Shown: positions 1 to 9,454 of the stretch, piece after piece
How positions within the stretch are numbered: the stretch's first letter is position 1
Layout of the letters: each line of letters starts with the position of its first letter
Position numbers and translations under genes: made by a program
Notes under the pieces: generated by a model
Database searches by the model: none
Seen by the model: the letters and a program-made list of their open reading frames with translations, nothing else
What the model was told of the DNA's origin: nothing
Source: Oscillospiraceae bacterium
Lineage (GTDB): Bacteria > Bacillota_A > Clostridia > Oscillospirales > Oscillospiraceae
Reading direction: 5' to 3'
DNA length: 40,286 bases
Assembly: GCA_017549325.1 (NCBI GenBank)
Contig: JAFYVA010000024.1
Span: forward strand, 1-40,286

Positions 1-15
1 ATTTATGAAAAAGTA

Positions 16-24
16 TGGTATAAT
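16..24 (+). promoter_or_regulatory. Extended -10 promoter element for the rbgA operon
   Basis: A perfect TATAAT at 19-24 is preceded by TG at 16-17 with one base between, an extended -10 element. The matching -35 would lie outside the window. The rbgA ribosome binding site (about 43-49, GAGGTGA) follows at normal distance. Confidence 0.6.
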
Positions 25-56
25 AACTTAATATGTTAAAAACGAGGTGAACCCTT

Positions 57-926
57 ATGCAGATAGAGAATTTAAGCTGGTTTCCCGGTCATATGACCAA
101 GACCAAGCGCATGATCGTGGCAGAGATCAAGAATATGGACGCGGTGTGCGAGATCATCGATGCCCGTATCCCCATCTCCAGCCGTAATCCCGACGTGGAC
201 GAGATGACGGAGGGCAAGCCCCGTCTCATCGTCCTCAACCGTGTCGATCAGGCCGATCCCAAGGAGACAAAGCGCTGGAGCGCCCATTTTCGCAGCAAGG
301 GATATGCCGTGCTGGAGGCCAACGCCAAGGGCGGCATGGGCACCAATCAGTTTGCCGCCACCGTGCGGGAACTGCTGAAGGAGAAGCTGGCCGCCTACGC
401 CGAAAAGGGGCAGGTGGGCCGTACCATCCGCGTGATGGTGCTGGGCATCCCCAATGTGGGCAAGTCCACCTTCATCAACAAGGTGGCGCACCGCAAGACG
501 GCCAAGGCCGAGGATCGCCCCGGCGTCACCCGTACCAAGCAGTGGGTGCCCGTCGACCGTACGCTGGAGCTGCTGGACACCCCCGGCATCCTCTGGCCCA
601 AGTTCGACGATACGAATGTCGGACTTCACCTGGCCTTCACCGGTGCCATCAAGGACGATGTGATGGACTTGGAAGAGCTGGCCTCTCTGCTGATGGAGTA
701 TCTTGGCAAGCACTATGCCGAGGCCATCACCACCCGCTATAAGATCGAAATCGACGAAGAGGACAGCGGCTACGATCTGCTGACCAAGGCAGGCCGCAAG
801 CGCGGATTCCTGATGCGCGGCGGCGAGGTGGATACCGAGCGTATGTCGCGTATCCTGTTGGATGAGTACCGCGAGGCAAAGCTGGGCCGCTTCACACTGG
901 AGACGGTGGAGGATATCAAGGCATGA
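57..926 (+). CDS. rbgA: Ribosome biogenesis GTPase RbgA (YlqF)
   Basis: This 289-residue protein is a circularly permuted GTPase that acts late in 50S ribosomal subunit assembly in Gram-positive bacteria. The permuted motif order is visible: the G4-like NRVD at residues 61-64 comes before the P-loop GIPNVGKST (130-138) and the G3 motif DTPGI (about 174). The N-terminal WFPGHM signature (8-13) is typical of the family, and the length matches the usual 280-290 residues. The ATG has a GAGGTGA ribosome site and an extended -10 just upstream, so this is probably the first gene of the operon. Its last four bases overlap the start of rnhB (ATGA), implying translational coupling. Confidence 0.96.
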   Translation: MQIENLSWFPGHMTKTKRMIVAEIKNMDAVCEIIDARIPISSRNPDVDEMTEGKPRLIVLNRVDQADPKETKRWSAHFRSKGYAVLEANAKGGMGTNQFAATVRELLKEKLAAYAEKGQVGRTIRVMVLGIPNVGKSTFINKVAHRKTAKAEDRPGVTRTKQWVPVDRTLELLDTPGILWPKFDDTNVGLHLAFTGAIKDDVMDLEELASLLMEYLGKHYAEAITTRYKIEIDEEDSGYDLLTKAGRKRGFLMRGGEVDTERMSRILLDEYREAKLGRFTLETVEDIKA

Positions 927-1546
927 GCGAACTGTGGACATACGAGCGTGAAGCGTGGGCCGAGGGCTATGAAACCGTCTGCGGTGTGGACGAGGCGGGC
1001 GCAGGGCCTCTGATGGGGCCTGTGTACGCCGCTGCCGTCATCCTGCCCCGTGAGTGCCACATCGAGGGTCTGAACGACTCGAAAAAGCTGACGGAGAAAA
1101 AGCGCGAGGAACTCTACGATGTGATTGTCCAAAACGCCGTCGCTTACGGCATCGCCCGCATCGAGGCCGCAGAGATCGACGCAACGGACATCTTAAGTGC
1201 CCGCATGAAGGCCATGCACCTGGCGATGGAAGCGCTGAATGCGCCCATCGACATGGCGCTGATCGACGGAAACCGCGACAAGGGAAAATCCTTTATCATC
1301 ACGGAACCGCACCGCCTTTTGGTGAGGGGTGACAGTAAGAGTGCCTCTATTGCCGCCGCCTCCATTCTGGCAAAGGTGAGCCGTGATCGGTATGTGACGG
1401 AGGTGTTGGATCAGCGCTATCCCCAGTATCAATTTGCCAAGCATAAGGGCTACGGGACGGCGCTGCACAAGGAGATGTACCTTCGATACGGCCCTTGTCC
1501 CGAGCATCGCAAGACCTTTTTGAAGAATTGGGAGGCGGAGCGATGA
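923..1546 (+). CDS. rnhB: Ribonuclease HII
   Basis: RNase HII nicks RNA-DNA hybrids and removes single ribonucleotides misincorporated into DNA. The protein has 207 residues, normal for the family. The first catalytic pair is D23-E24, and the later SIAAASILAKVSRD block is the conserved HII core. The unusual point is that the family GRG triplet, which recognises the 2'-hydroxyl at the RNA-DNA junction, reads G26-A27-G28 here (codon GCA), so the arginine is missing. The gene overlaps rbgA by 4 bases and yraN by 4 bases and is clearly part of one operon. The rbgA-rnhB-yraN order is common in Firmicutes. Confidence 0.95.
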   Translation: MSELWTYEREAWAEGYETVCGVDEAGAGPLMGPVYAAAVILPRECHIEGLNDSKKLTEKKREELYDVIVQNAVAYGIARIEAAEIDATDILSARMKAMHLAMEALNAPIDMALIDGNRDKGKSFIITEPHRLLVRGDSKSASIAAASILAKVSRDRYVTEVLDQRYPQYQFAKHKGYGTALHKEMYLRYGPCPEHRKTFLKNWEAER

Positions 1547-1896
1547 GCCGGCAGGAGGGCTTGCAGGGCGAGGCGCTGGTGGCCAATTACCTGCGAAAGA
1601 ACGGATTCAAACTGGAGGCGCACGGCTATTTCTGCCGCTTCGGCGAGATCGACCTCATTGCGTGGGAGGGGAACACCCTCTGCTTTATCGAGGTCAAGAC
1701 CCGCACCAATTTTGAGATGGGCTTGCCCCGCGAGTATGTGACCTATTCCAAGCAGAAAAAACTGCGGAAAACGGCGCTGTTTTATCTGTCTGAAAAGAAG
1801 CTGGACTGCATCTGCCGTTTTGATGTGGCGGAGGTCTATGCAGAAAACGGGTTTGACAAGGCCCGTATCGTCTACTTACGAGATGCGTTCCAATAA
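1543..1896 (+). CDS. yraN: YraN family (UPF0102) predicted nuclease-fold protein
   Basis: A 117-residue protein starting at the ATG that overlaps the rnhB stop (ATGA). A longer reading from 1495 would run deep into rnhB and has no support. The core GEIDLIAWEGNTLCFIEVKTR is the UPF0102 hallmark: the D and the E-x-K triad resemble the catalytic residues of restriction-endonuclease-like and Holliday-junction-resolvase folds. The cellular role is not established. Position after rnhB hints at a nucleic-acid function. The call to family is firm; any specific activity is inference. Confidence 0.93.
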   Translation: MSRQEGLQGEALVANYLRKNGFKLEAHGYFCRFGEIDLIAWEGNTLCFIEVKTRTNFEMGLPREYVTYSKQKKLRKTALFYLSEKKLDCICRFDVAEVYAENGFDKARIVYLRDAFQ

Positions 1897-1907
1897 GGAG
1901 AAATCGC

Positions 1908-2888
1908 ATGATTTCCTATTTCGATGCACATTGTGATACGCTCTTCCGCTGTCTGGAGACGGGGATGCATTCCCCGCTGGAATACGGCCAGAGCAGGGAA
2001 GAGCAGATGGCGTATTTCGCCCGCTGCGAGGGACTGCGGCAAAACGGAGGCCATGTGGATCTGCAGCGGGGAACGGGCTTTTCCCGCTTCGGACAGGTCT
2101 TTGCTCTGTTTCATGATGCCGCAGAAGCGCCTGACGATGGCATGTGGGCCCAGTGTAACCGCCTCCACGAGTTCTTTCTGCGCGAGATGGCGGCCAACGG
2201 CGATCTTGTGGCCCATTGCCGTAATGGCGGGGAGATCGACGCTGCAGTAGCCTCCGGTAAATGTGCGGCGCTCCTCAGTGTGGAGGGTGCCGACCTGATC
2301 GAATGTGATGCCGCCAGGATCGAGACGGCGGCAAACTGGGGCGTGCGGCTTATGAATCCCGTGTGGAACCGCGCCAATGTGCTCAGCGGCACCAATCTGG
2401 AAGAATCCGACCGCGGATTGAGCGAGCAGGGGCGCGAATTCATCTGTGAACTCTACCGCCATAGCATCTATCCCGATGTGTCCCATCTCTCTGACCGTGG
2501 CTTTTGGGACTTGATTGAGATGGCAGAGGGGCCTGTTGTAGCGTCTCATTCCAACTCCCGTATGCTGTGTCCCCATCGCCGCAACCTGACGGACGATCAG
2601 TTCCGCGCCATCCGCGACAGCGGCGGCGTGGTGGGCTTGAATTTTTACCTGAGTTTCGTCGGTGAGAATACGATGGATGCCCTGGTGGCACATCTGGAGC
2701 ATTTCTTAGCCCTCGGCGGTGAGAAAACGCTGTGCCTCGGCGGCGATCTGGATGGCTGCGAGGTGTTGGCATCCGATATGCAGGGCATACAGGATGTGCC
2801 GCGGCTTTACGAAGCGTTGGCAGTGCGCGGGTATGGACAAGCGCTGCTTGATGACCTGTTCTGGAACAATCTGCGGAGACTGTTCTGA
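1908..2888 (+). CDS. Membrane dipeptidase-type peptidase (family M19)
   Basis: A 326-residue zinc dipeptidase of the renal/membrane dipeptidase family, which hydrolyses dipeptides, often including D-residues. Likely metal ligands are H8 and D10 (DAHCDTL), bridging E126 (SVEGAD), H193 (VSHLSD) and H214 (ASHSNS). No signal peptide is visible, so it is probably cytoplasmic, as are many Firmicutes members. The ATG is preceded by AAGGAG overlapping the end of yraN, 11 bases away, so it sits in the same operon. The substrate cannot be read from sequence; peptidoglycan or dietary dipeptides are both possible. Confidence 0.9.
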   Translation: MISYFDAHCDTLFRCLETGMHSPLEYGQSREEQMAYFARCEGLRQNGGHVDLQRGTGFSRFGQVFALFHDAAEAPDDGMWAQCNRLHEFFLREMAANGDLVAHCRNGGEIDAAVASGKCAALLSVEGADLIECDAARIETAANWGVRLMNPVWNRANVLSGTNLEESDRGLSEQGREFICELYRHSIYPDVSHLSDRGFWDLIEMAEGPVVASHSNSRMLCPHRRNLTDDQFRAIRDSGGVVGLNFYLSFVGENTMDALVAHLEHFLALGGEKTLCLGGDLDGCEVLASDMQGIQDVPRLYEALAVRGYGQALLDDLFWNNLRRLF

Positions 2889-2912
2889 AATTCTGTTGAA
2901 AGGAGGGCACCT

Positions 2913-3602
2913 ATGGCTCTCTATGCGATCGGCGACCTCCATCTGTCGCTGAGCTCCGATAAGCCCATGGAGATTTTCGGCCCGGGCTGGCAAAATTATG
3001 TGGAGCGCATCCGTGAGGGTTTTTCTGACCTCACCGATGAGGATGTGACCGTCCTGTGCGGTGATCTCAGTTGGGGGATGAGTCTGGAGGAGTCTTTGGA
3101 GGACTTCCGTTTTATCGACTCGTTGCCGGGAAAAAAGATACTGATGAAGGGCAACCACGACTACTGGTGGAACACCGCTGCCAAGATGACGCGGTTCTTT
3201 GAAGAGCGTGAGCTGAAAACGCTGTCCATTCTCCACAACAACTGCTTTTTCTATGGGGATAAGGCGATCTGCGGTACCCGCGGCTGGTTCTACGAACTGG
3301 ACAATCAGGGAACCCATAACGAGAAGATGCTGCTGCGGGAAGTGGGCCGTCTGGAGACTTCGCTGAAGGCGGCGGGGGAGAAGGAGAAACTCTGCTTCCT
3401 CCACTATCCGCCCATATATCAGGGCTACCGCTGCCCGGAACTTTTGCGCCTGCTGGTGCAGTACGAAGTGAAACATTGTTATTACGGACACCTCCACGGC
3501 GCTTCTCACCGCCGCGCCATCGAGGGTACCCGTGAAGGAACGGCATTTTGGCTGGTCAGCGGCGATTTTTTGGGCTTTAAACCTAAAAAAATTTGCGATT
3601 AA
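2913..3602 (+). CDS. Calcineurin-like metallophosphoesterase
   Basis: A 229-residue cytoplasmic protein with the complete metallophosphoesterase motif series: D8-x-H10, GD (D51), GNHD (N81-H82), and GHLH (H193, H195) near the C terminus. The two-metal centre hydrolyses phosphomonoesters or phosphodiesters; the substrate is unknown. The start has a strong GAAAGGAGG ribosome site. It follows the dipeptidase by 24 bases and is the last gene of the rbgA operon. No clear hairpin terminator follows it before the tig promoter region. Confidence 0.9.
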   Translation: MALYAIGDLHLSLSSDKPMEIFGPGWQNYVERIREGFSDLTDEDVTVLCGDLSWGMSLEESLEDFRFIDSLPGKKILMKGNHDYWWNTAAKMTRFFEERELKTLSILHNNCFFYGDKAICGTRGWFYELDNQGTHNEKMLLREVGRLETSLKAAGEKEKLCFLHYPPIYQGYRCPELLRLLVQYEVKHCYYGHLHGASHRRAIEGTREGTAFWLVSGDFLGFKPKKICD

Positions 3603-3655
3603 TGTAAATAGGGTATGGTAATTTTAAGCAATATCTGTTATTATATATTCTTGGC

Positions 3656-3685
3656 TTGACTAAATACATTTTGTAACGCCATAAA
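3656..3685 (+). promoter_or_regulatory. Putative tig promoter
   Basis: TTGACT at 3656-3661 and CATAAA at 3680-3685 are separated by 18 bases in an AT-rich 113-base gap. The -35 is good and the -10 is weak. TATACT at 3696-3701 abuts the ribosome site and is less likely to serve. Confidence 0.45.
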
Positions 3686-3715
3686 ATTAAGTTTATATAC
3701 TGGAGGAAATCAACA

Positions 3716-5023
3716 ATGAGTGTCAAATCCTGCGAGAAACTGGAAATGAGCAAGGTGGCTCTGACCATCGAAGTGGGCGCCGAGGCCTTCGAGGCAGCCG
3801 TTAACAAGGCTTACCTGAAGATGCGCAACAAGCTGAACATCCCCGGCTTCCGTCCCGGCAAGGCTCCCCGCAAGATGATCGAGAGCATGTACGGTGCCGA
3901 GGTCTTCTATGAGGAGGCTGTCAACGCCATTCTGCCCGAGGTCTATGAAGAGGCCGTGAAGGAGCAGGGTCTTGAGGTCGTGGGTTATCCTGAGGTCGAG
4001 ATCGAGTCCGTCGGTAAGGACGGTGTGGTCTTTAAGTGCACCGTGGCCGTGTATCCCGAGGTGGAGCTGGGCCAGTATAAGGGCCTCGAGGCCGTTCGCG
4101 CCGAGGTGAAGGTCATGGCCGCTGATGTCAACGCCCGTCTCAAGGAGATGGCCGAGCGCAACAGCCGTCTGGTGAGCGTTGAGCGCGCCGTGAAGAAGGG
4201 CGACACCGCCAACATCGACTTCGAGGGCTTCGATAACGGCGTTGCTTTCGACGGCGGCAAGGGTGATTCCGTGGATCTGGAGATCGGTTCCGGCACCTTC
4301 GTTCCCGGCTTTGAGGATCAGCTGATCGGCATGAAGGCCGGTCAGGAGAAGGAGATCAACATCACCTTCCCCGAGAACTATACTCCCGAGCTGGCCGGTA
4401 AGCCCGTGGTCTTCAAGGTGAAGGTCAACGAGGTCAAGGTCAAGGAGCTGCCCGCTATCGACGATGAGTTCGCCAAGGACGTTTCCGAGTTCGACACGCT
4501 GAAGGATCTGAAGGCTGACATCAAGAAGAAGATGACCGAGGATCGCAAGGCTGCCGCTCAGCGCGCTTTCGAGGATGTGCTGATGACCAAGGTTGCCGAG
4601 GGCATCAAGGCCGACATCCCCAATGAGATGGTGGAGTTCCAGGCTGAGAAGATGGTCGATGGCTTCAAGCAGCAGCTGGCCTCTCAGGGCATCCCCTTCG
4701 ATCAGTATGTGAAGATGACCGGCATGAGCGTTGAGGCGATCAAGGCCGACGCTATGGAGCCCGCCCGTCAGCAGGTCCGCATGGATCTGGCTGTTGAGGC
4801 CATCATCAAGGCCGAGGGTCTGGAAGTGTCCGATGACGAGGTCGAGGCCGAGTTCAAGAAGCTCTCCGAGACTTACAGCATGGACATCGAGATGGTCAAG
4901 AAGTATCTGCCTGTCGAGCAGGTGAAGGAGCAGGTCATGCGTGAGAAGGTCATCAAGGTCGTGGCCGACAGCGCCAAGGCTCTGGCTCCTGCCAAGGAAG
5001 AGAAGACCGAGGAAGAGAAGTAA
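3716..5023 (+). CDS. tig: Trigger factor, ribosome-associated chaperone and prolyl isomerase
   Basis: A 435-residue ATP-independent chaperone that binds the ribosome exit tunnel. The ribosome-docking signature GFRPGKAP is at residues 44-51. The FKBP-type peptidyl-prolyl isomerase domain spans roughly 160-245, and the long helical C-terminal arms end in a charged Lys/Glu-rich tail. The ATG is preceded by TGGAGGAAA. Codon use is extremely biased, as expected of a highly expressed gene. The neighbours clpP and clpX are in the order usual for Firmicutes and proteobacteria. Confidence 0.97.
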   Translation: MSVKSCEKLEMSKVALTIEVGAEAFEAAVNKAYLKMRNKLNIPGFRPGKAPRKMIESMYGAEVFYEEAVNAILPEVYEEAVKEQGLEVVGYPEVEIESVGKDGVVFKCTVAVYPEVELGQYKGLEAVRAEVKVMAADVNARLKEMAERNSRLVSVERAVKKGDTANIDFEGFDNGVAFDGGKGDSVDLEIGSGTFVPGFEDQLIGMKAGQEKEINITFPENYTPELAGKPVVFKVKVNEVKVKELPAIDDEFAKDVSEFDTLKDLKADIKKKMTEDRKAAAQRAFEDVLMTKVAEGIKADIPNEMVEFQAEKMVDGFKQQLASQGIPFDQYVKMTGMSVEAIKADAMEPARQQVRMDLAVEAIIKAEGLEVSDDEVEAEFKKLSETYSMDIEMVKKYLPVEQVKEQVMREKVIKVVADSAKALAPAKEEKTEEEK

Positions 5024-5054
5024 TCGACTAGCATTTTTTCGGGATGGGTATACT
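5024..5054 (+). promoter_or_regulatory. Weak candidate clpP promoter
   Basis: TCGACT at 5024-5029 and TATACT at 5049-5054 lie 19 bases apart in the 62-base tig-clpP gap. The -10 is good but the -35 and spacing are poor, so clpP may also be read from tig. I saw no CtsR-like heptad repeat here. Confidence 0.3.
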
Positions 5055-5085
5055 TAACTATCTTTCGTAACGGAGGTACAGTACA

Positions 5086-5667
5086 ATGAGTTTAGTCCCC
5101 TATGTTGTGGAGCAGACCAATCGCGGCGAGCGTTCTTATGACATTTTCTCCCGCCTGCTCAATGACCGTATCATCTTCCTGGGCGAAGAAGTGAACGATA
5201 CCACCGCCTCTCTTGTCGTGGCGCAGCTTCTGTATCTGGAGGCACAGGACCCCGACAAGGATATCCAGATGTATATCAATAGCCCCGGCGGTTCTGTGAC
5301 GGCCGGTATGGCCATCTACGATACCATGCAGTACATCAAGTGTGATGTGTCCACCATCTGCATCGGTATGGCCGCCTCCATGGGCGCATTTCTGCTCTCC
5401 AGCGGCACCAAGGGCAAGCGCATTGCGCTGCCCAATGCCGAGGTGATGATCCATCAGCCCTCCGCCGGTACCCGCGGTAAGGTTACCGACATGGAGATCG
5501 ATGTGGAGCACTTCCTGAAGATCAAGCAGCGCCTGAACAAGATCTTGTCCGAGAATACCGGCAAGGACGAGGAGCAGGTGAAGCAGGACTCCGAGCGCGA
5601 TCGTTGGATGAGCGCCGAGGAGGCCAAGGACTACGGTCTGGTGGACAAAGTCATCTACAAGCGCTAA
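5086..5667 (+). CDS. clpP: ATP-dependent Clp protease proteolytic subunit
   Basis: A 193-residue serine protease that forms the tetradecameric barrel fed by ClpX. The catalytic triad is complete: S98 (AASMG), H123 (MIHQP) and D172. The N-terminal loop begins LVPYVVEQT, the processed-type N terminus. A CGGAGGT ribosome site precedes the ATG. clpX follows after 12 bases, so the protease and its ATPase are made together. Confidence 0.97.
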   Translation: MSLVPYVVEQTNRGERSYDIFSRLLNDRIIFLGEEVNDTTASLVVAQLLYLEAQDPDKDIQMYINSPGGSVTAGMAIYDTMQYIKCDVSTICIGMAASMGAFLLSSGTKGKRIALPNAEVMIHQPSAGTRGKVTDMEIDVEHFLKIKQRLNKILSENTGKDEEQVKQDSERDRWMSAEEAKDYGLVDKVIYKR

Positions 5668-5679
5668 GTGAGGTAAGCT

Positions 5680-6981
5680 ATGGCGGATAACACCAAGGCA
5701 ACGAAATCTCTGCGCTGCTCGTTCTGCGGCAAGGAGGAGCATCAGGTCCACCGTATGGTGCAGGGCCCCGGCGTACGCATCTGTGATGAGTGCGTTGACC
5801 TCTGCATGGCCATTCTGGAGGAGGACTATGTCAGTGCCGCACCCGTGGAATCTGTGGCCCAGCTTCCCACGCCCCGCGAGATCAAAGAAGTGCTGGATCA
5901 GTATGTCATCGGACAGGAGGAGGCCAAGGTCGCCCTCTCCGTGTCGGTGTACAACCACTATAAGCGCGTGTATTTCGGCGGCGGCGACGATGTGGAACTG
6001 CAGAAGAGCAACATCCTCATGATCGGGCCTACCGGCTGCGGTAAGACGCTGTTTGCTCAAACGCTGGCCCGCGTGCTGAAAGTGCCCTTTGCCATTGCCG
6101 ATGCCACCACGCTGACGGAGGCCGGCTATGTGGGCGATGATGTGGAGAACATCCTCCTGCGTCTGCTGCAGGCTGCCGATTTCGATGTGGAACTGGCTGA
6201 GCACGGCATCATTTATGTAGATGAGATCGACAAGATCGCCCGCAAGAGCGAAAACACTTCGATTACCCGCGATGTGTCCGGCGAGGGTGTGCAGCAGGCA
6301 CTGCTGAAGATCCTCGAGGGCACCGTGGCCAATGTGCCGCCTCAGGGTGGACGCAAGCATCCCCATCAGGAATTCATTCAGATCGATACTCGCAACATCC
6401 TCTTCATCTGCGGCGGTGCATTCGACGGCCTTGAGAAGATCATTGAGCGCCGTACCGACCGCAAGGGCATCGGCTTTGATGCCGTCGTGGAGAGCAAGGC
6501 ACAGCGCGCCGAGGGTGCACTTCTCAAGGAAGTACAGCCCCATGACCTCTTGAAGTTCGGCATTATCCCCGAACTGGTGGGCCGCCTGCCCGTGATTGCG
6601 CCTCTGGGCGGCCTGAACCGCGACGATCTGGTGGCGATCCTGACCCAGCCGAAGAACGCGCTGGTGAAGCAGTATCAGAAACTGATGGGCTACGACGATG
6701 TAGAGTTGAATTTCACACCCGAGGCACTGGAAGCCGTGGCTGACAAGGCCATCGAGCGTCGCATCGGTGCCCGCGGCCTCCGCGCCGTGCTGGAGGGTGT
6801 GCTGACGAAGCTGATGTTTGACATCCCCTCTGATCCTACCATCGTGGGTGTCACCATTACTGCGGAGTGTGTCCGCGATGGCGCCGAGCCGGAGATCGTC
6901 CGTGATCCCCAGCGTGAAGAGCGCTCCGTCAAGATCAAGACCGGAAGCAAGGGCAAAAAGTCCGGAGCTTCGGCCTCTTAA
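5680..6981 (+). CDS. clpX: ATP-dependent Clp protease ATP-binding subunit ClpX
   Basis: A 433-residue AAA+ unfoldase. The N-terminal zinc-binding domain has C13, C16, C35 and C38. Walker A is GPTGCGKT at 116-123, Walker B is the YVDEIDKIA block, and the ClpP-docking IGF tripeptide is present in KGIGFDAV. Length is normal. A GTGAGG ribosome site lies in the 12-base gap after clpP. A perfect 10-bp hairpin terminator follows the stop and separates it from lon. Confidence 0.97.
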   Translation: MADNTKATKSLRCSFCGKEEHQVHRMVQGPGVRICDECVDLCMAILEEDYVSAAPVESVAQLPTPREIKEVLDQYVIGQEEAKVALSVSVYNHYKRVYFGGGDDVELQKSNILMIGPTGCGKTLFAQTLARVLKVPFAIADATTLTEAGYVGDDVENILLRLLQAADFDVELAEHGIIYVDEIDKIARKSENTSITRDVSGEGVQQALLKILEGTVANVPPQGGRKHPHQEFIQIDTRNILFICGGAFDGLEKIIERRTDRKGIGFDAVVESKAQRAEGALLKEVQPHDLLKFGIIPELVGRLPVIAPLGGLNRDDLVAILTQPKNALVKQYQKLMGYDDVELNFTPEALEAVADKAIERRIGARGLRAVLEGVLTKLMFDIPSDPTIVGVTITAECVRDGAEPEIVRDPQREERSVKIKTGSKGKKSGASAS

Positions 6982-6995
6982 CAACCGTAACAACA

Positions 6996-7027
6996 GGGGA
7001 GAGGCATTAGCCTCTCCCCGTGTTTTT
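6996..7027 (+). terminator. Rho-independent terminator or attenuator between clpX and lon
   Basis: A perfect 10-bp stem (6996-7005 with 7010-7019), ATTA loop, is followed by GTGTTTTTA. Only 33 bases separate it from the lon start, and I see no promoter in that space. Confidence 0.85.
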
Positions 7028-7060
7028 ACAGTGAACTCCCCTTAGAAAAGGAGACCCGTT

Positions 7061-9454
7061 ATGGAACGCACAACATTGAATTCTCCCGTTATTGCCCTGC
7101 GTGGCTTGACGGTTTTCCCGGATCTGTCCATGAGTTTCGATGTCGAGCGCGAGATTTCCATCTACGCGCTGGACAATGCCATGGATGCAGACCGTATGAT
7201 TTTCCTTGTCACTCAGCGTGACATTGCCACTGCCTTCCCCGAGGAGAAGGATATCCACGAGATCGGCACCCTTTGCCGTATTCTGCAGATCATCAAGACC
7301 TCGGAGACTACCGTCCGTGTGATCGTGGAGGGCAAGCAGCGCGGCCGTATCCTGCGCCTGTGGCAGACCAAGCCCTTCCTGCAGGCGCATGTGGAACTGC
7401 TGGAGGATGATTTCCCCGGAAAATATACCGCCCGCACCGAAGCACTGGTGCGTCAGACCTACGCCATTTTCGGTGCGTATAAGGATCTAGTCAACAATCT
7501 CAGCGACGATTTCGTCTCCGCGGTGCTGGATTGTCACGAGCCCGGCCGTCTGGCCGACTTTGTGGCACAGAACATTACCCTGCGTCACGGTGACCGCCAG
7601 CGCGTGCTGGAGGAACTCCACCCCGTCAAGCGACTGAAGGTTCTCAACGAGATCCTGACCCACGAAGTGGAAGTGATCTCCCTTGAGGTGGAGATGGAGC
7701 AGAAGGTGCGCGCCCGCGTGGCCCGCGTGCAGAAGGACATGATCCTGCGCGAGCAGGTGAAGGTGCTGCAGCACGAGCTGGGTGAGGATGGAGACGAGGA
7801 GATCCAGGAGTACGCCGATAAGATCGATGCTGCCAAGCTCTCCGACGAGGTGCGTAAGAAGCTGTGCAAGGAGCTGGATCGCCTCAGCAAGCAGCCCTTT
7901 GGCAGTGCCGAAGCCTCTGTGATCCGCAATTATCTCGACACCTGCCTGGATATGCCCTGGAACACCTATACCAAGGATCGCGCCGATGTGGCCAAGGCCC
8001 GTGCCGTGCTGGAGAAGGATCACTTCGGTCTGGAGAAGGTGAAAGAGCGTATTCTGGAGTTCATTGCCGTTCACCAGATCAACCCCGAGGCGAAGGGTAA
8101 GATCCTCTGTCTCGTTGGCCCTCCCGGTGTTGGTAAGACCTCTATTGCTATCTCTGTGGCTAAGGCCATGAACCGAAAGCTCTCTCGTCTCTCTCTTGGC
8201 GGCGTCCGTGACGAGGCGGATATCCGCGGCCATCGCAAAACCTATATCGGTGCCATGCCCGGCCGTATCATTGATGCTTTGATCCGTGCCGGTTCTATGA
8301 ATCCGTTGCTGGTGCTGGACGAAATCGATAAGCTGGCCAACGACTCCCGCGGTGATCCGGCATCCGCCCTGCTGGAAGTGCTGGATGCCGAGCAGAACGG
8401 CTCCTTCCGCGACCATTTTATGGAGCTGCCTGTTGATCTCAGCCGCGTGATGTTCATCACAACCGCGAACACATTGGATACCATTCCCCGTCCTCTCCTT
8501 GACCGTATGGAGGTCATTGAACTGAGCAGCTATACCGATGAGGAAAAGCTGGAAATTGCCAAGCGCCACCTGCTGCCCAAACAGCTCAAAGAGCACGGTT
8601 TGAAGAAATCTCAGCTTCGTATCAGTGAAAATGCCCTGCGTCACACCATCACCGACTACACCCGCGAGAGCGGTGTCCGTGTGCTGGAGCGCCAGTTGGG
8701 CAAACTGTGCCGTAAGGCGGCAATGTCGCTGGTAGAGAACGGTGTAAAGTCTGTGTCCATTACAGATAAAAACCTCGGCGATTTCCTTGGCACCGTCCGT
8801 TATACTCCCGGCGTACATATTACCCGCGATGAAGTCGGCGTGGTCAACGGCCTTGCCTGGACGGAAGTGAGCGGCGAGATTCTTGAGGTGGAAGTCAATG
8901 TGATGGATGGCACCGGAAAGCTGGAACTGACGGGTAATCTGGGCACTGTCATGCAGGAATCTGCTAAGGCAGCCCTCAGTTGTATCCGCAGCCGCAGCGA
9001 GGCCCTCCGTCTGGAGAAGGATTTCTACAAGACCAAGGATATTCACATCCATTTCCCCGAGGCGGCAACGCCGAAGGATGGCCCCAGCGCCGGCATTGCC
9101 ATTACCACGGCGATGCTCTCCGCCCTCACCGGCCGTCTGGTGCGGGGTGATGTGGCCATGACCGGTGAGGTGACGCTCCGCGGCCGTGTGCTGCCCATCG
9201 GCGGTCTGAAGGAAAAGACCATGGCCGCCCTGCGCAACGGTATCAAGACCGTACTGATCCCCGCGGAGAATAAGAAGGATCTGCAGGATATCGATCCCGT
9301 GGTGCGTAAGGCGCTGCACTTCATCCCCGTGGAGACGGTGGATGCTGTGTTTGCCGCCGCCCTTGTGCCGGAATCTCAGGCCGACGCCGTTGAACATCTG
9401 ACCCTTACCGCTGACACTGCGTATACGGAGGTGCGCCATGGCAATCAATTTTAA
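7061..9454 (+). CDS. lon: ATP-dependent protease La (LonA)
   Basis: A 797-residue AAA+ serine protease that degrades misfolded and regulatory proteins. The N-terminal substrate-binding domain covers about 1-200 and is followed by a coiled-coil. Walker A GPPGVGKT is at 353-360. The C-terminal protease domain carries the Ser-Lys dyad S676 (DGPSAG) and K719 (GLKEK). An AAAGGAG ribosome site precedes the ATG. The 3' end overlaps engB by 17 bases, as in the lonA-ysxC pair of Bacillus. It lies just after a strong terminator, so its expression may depend on read-through from clpX or on a promoter inside clpX. Confidence 0.97.
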   Translation: MERTTLNSPVIALRGLTVFPDLSMSFDVEREISIYALDNAMDADRMIFLVTQRDIATAFPEEKDIHEIGTLCRILQIIKTSETTVRVIVEGKQRGRILRLWQTKPFLQAHVELLEDDFPGKYTARTEALVRQTYAIFGAYKDLVNNLSDDFVSAVLDCHEPGRLADFVAQNITLRHGDRQRVLEELHPVKRLKVLNEILTHEVEVISLEVEMEQKVRARVARVQKDMILREQVKVLQHELGEDGDEEIQEYADKIDAAKLSDEVRKKLCKELDRLSKQPFGSAEASVIRNYLDTCLDMPWNTYTKDRADVAKARAVLEKDHFGLEKVKERILEFIAVHQINPEAKGKILCLVGPPGVGKTSIAISVAKAMNRKLSRLSLGGVRDEADIRGHRKTYIGAMPGRIIDALIRAGSMNPLLVLDEIDKLANDSRGDPASALLEVLDAEQNGSFRDHFMELPVDLSRVMFITTANTLDTIPRPLLDRMEVIELSSYTDEEKLEIAKRHLLPKQLKEHGLKKSQLRISENALRHTITDYTRESGVRVLERQLGKLCRKAAMSLVENGVKSVSITDKNLGDFLGTVRYTPGVHITRDEVGVVNGLAWTEVSGEILEVEVNVMDGTGKLELTGNLGTVMQESAKAALSCIRSRSEALRLEKDFYKTKDIHIHFPEAATPKDGPSAGIAITTAMLSALTGRLVRGDVAMTGEVTLRGRVLPIGGLKEKTMAALRNGIKTVLIPAENKKDLQDIDPVVRKALHFIPVETVDAVFAAALVPESQADAVEHLTLTADTAYTEVRHGNQF

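Noticed and set aside
5024..5085. CtsR operator upstream of clpP
   Set aside because: I found no tandem heptad repeat of the CtsR type in the gap.
5092..6993. Very long antisense reading frame (633 codons) opposite clpP/clpX
   Set aside because: It is complementary to two certain genes and arises from their biased third positions; its translation is low-complexity His/Leu/Gly with no family resemblance.
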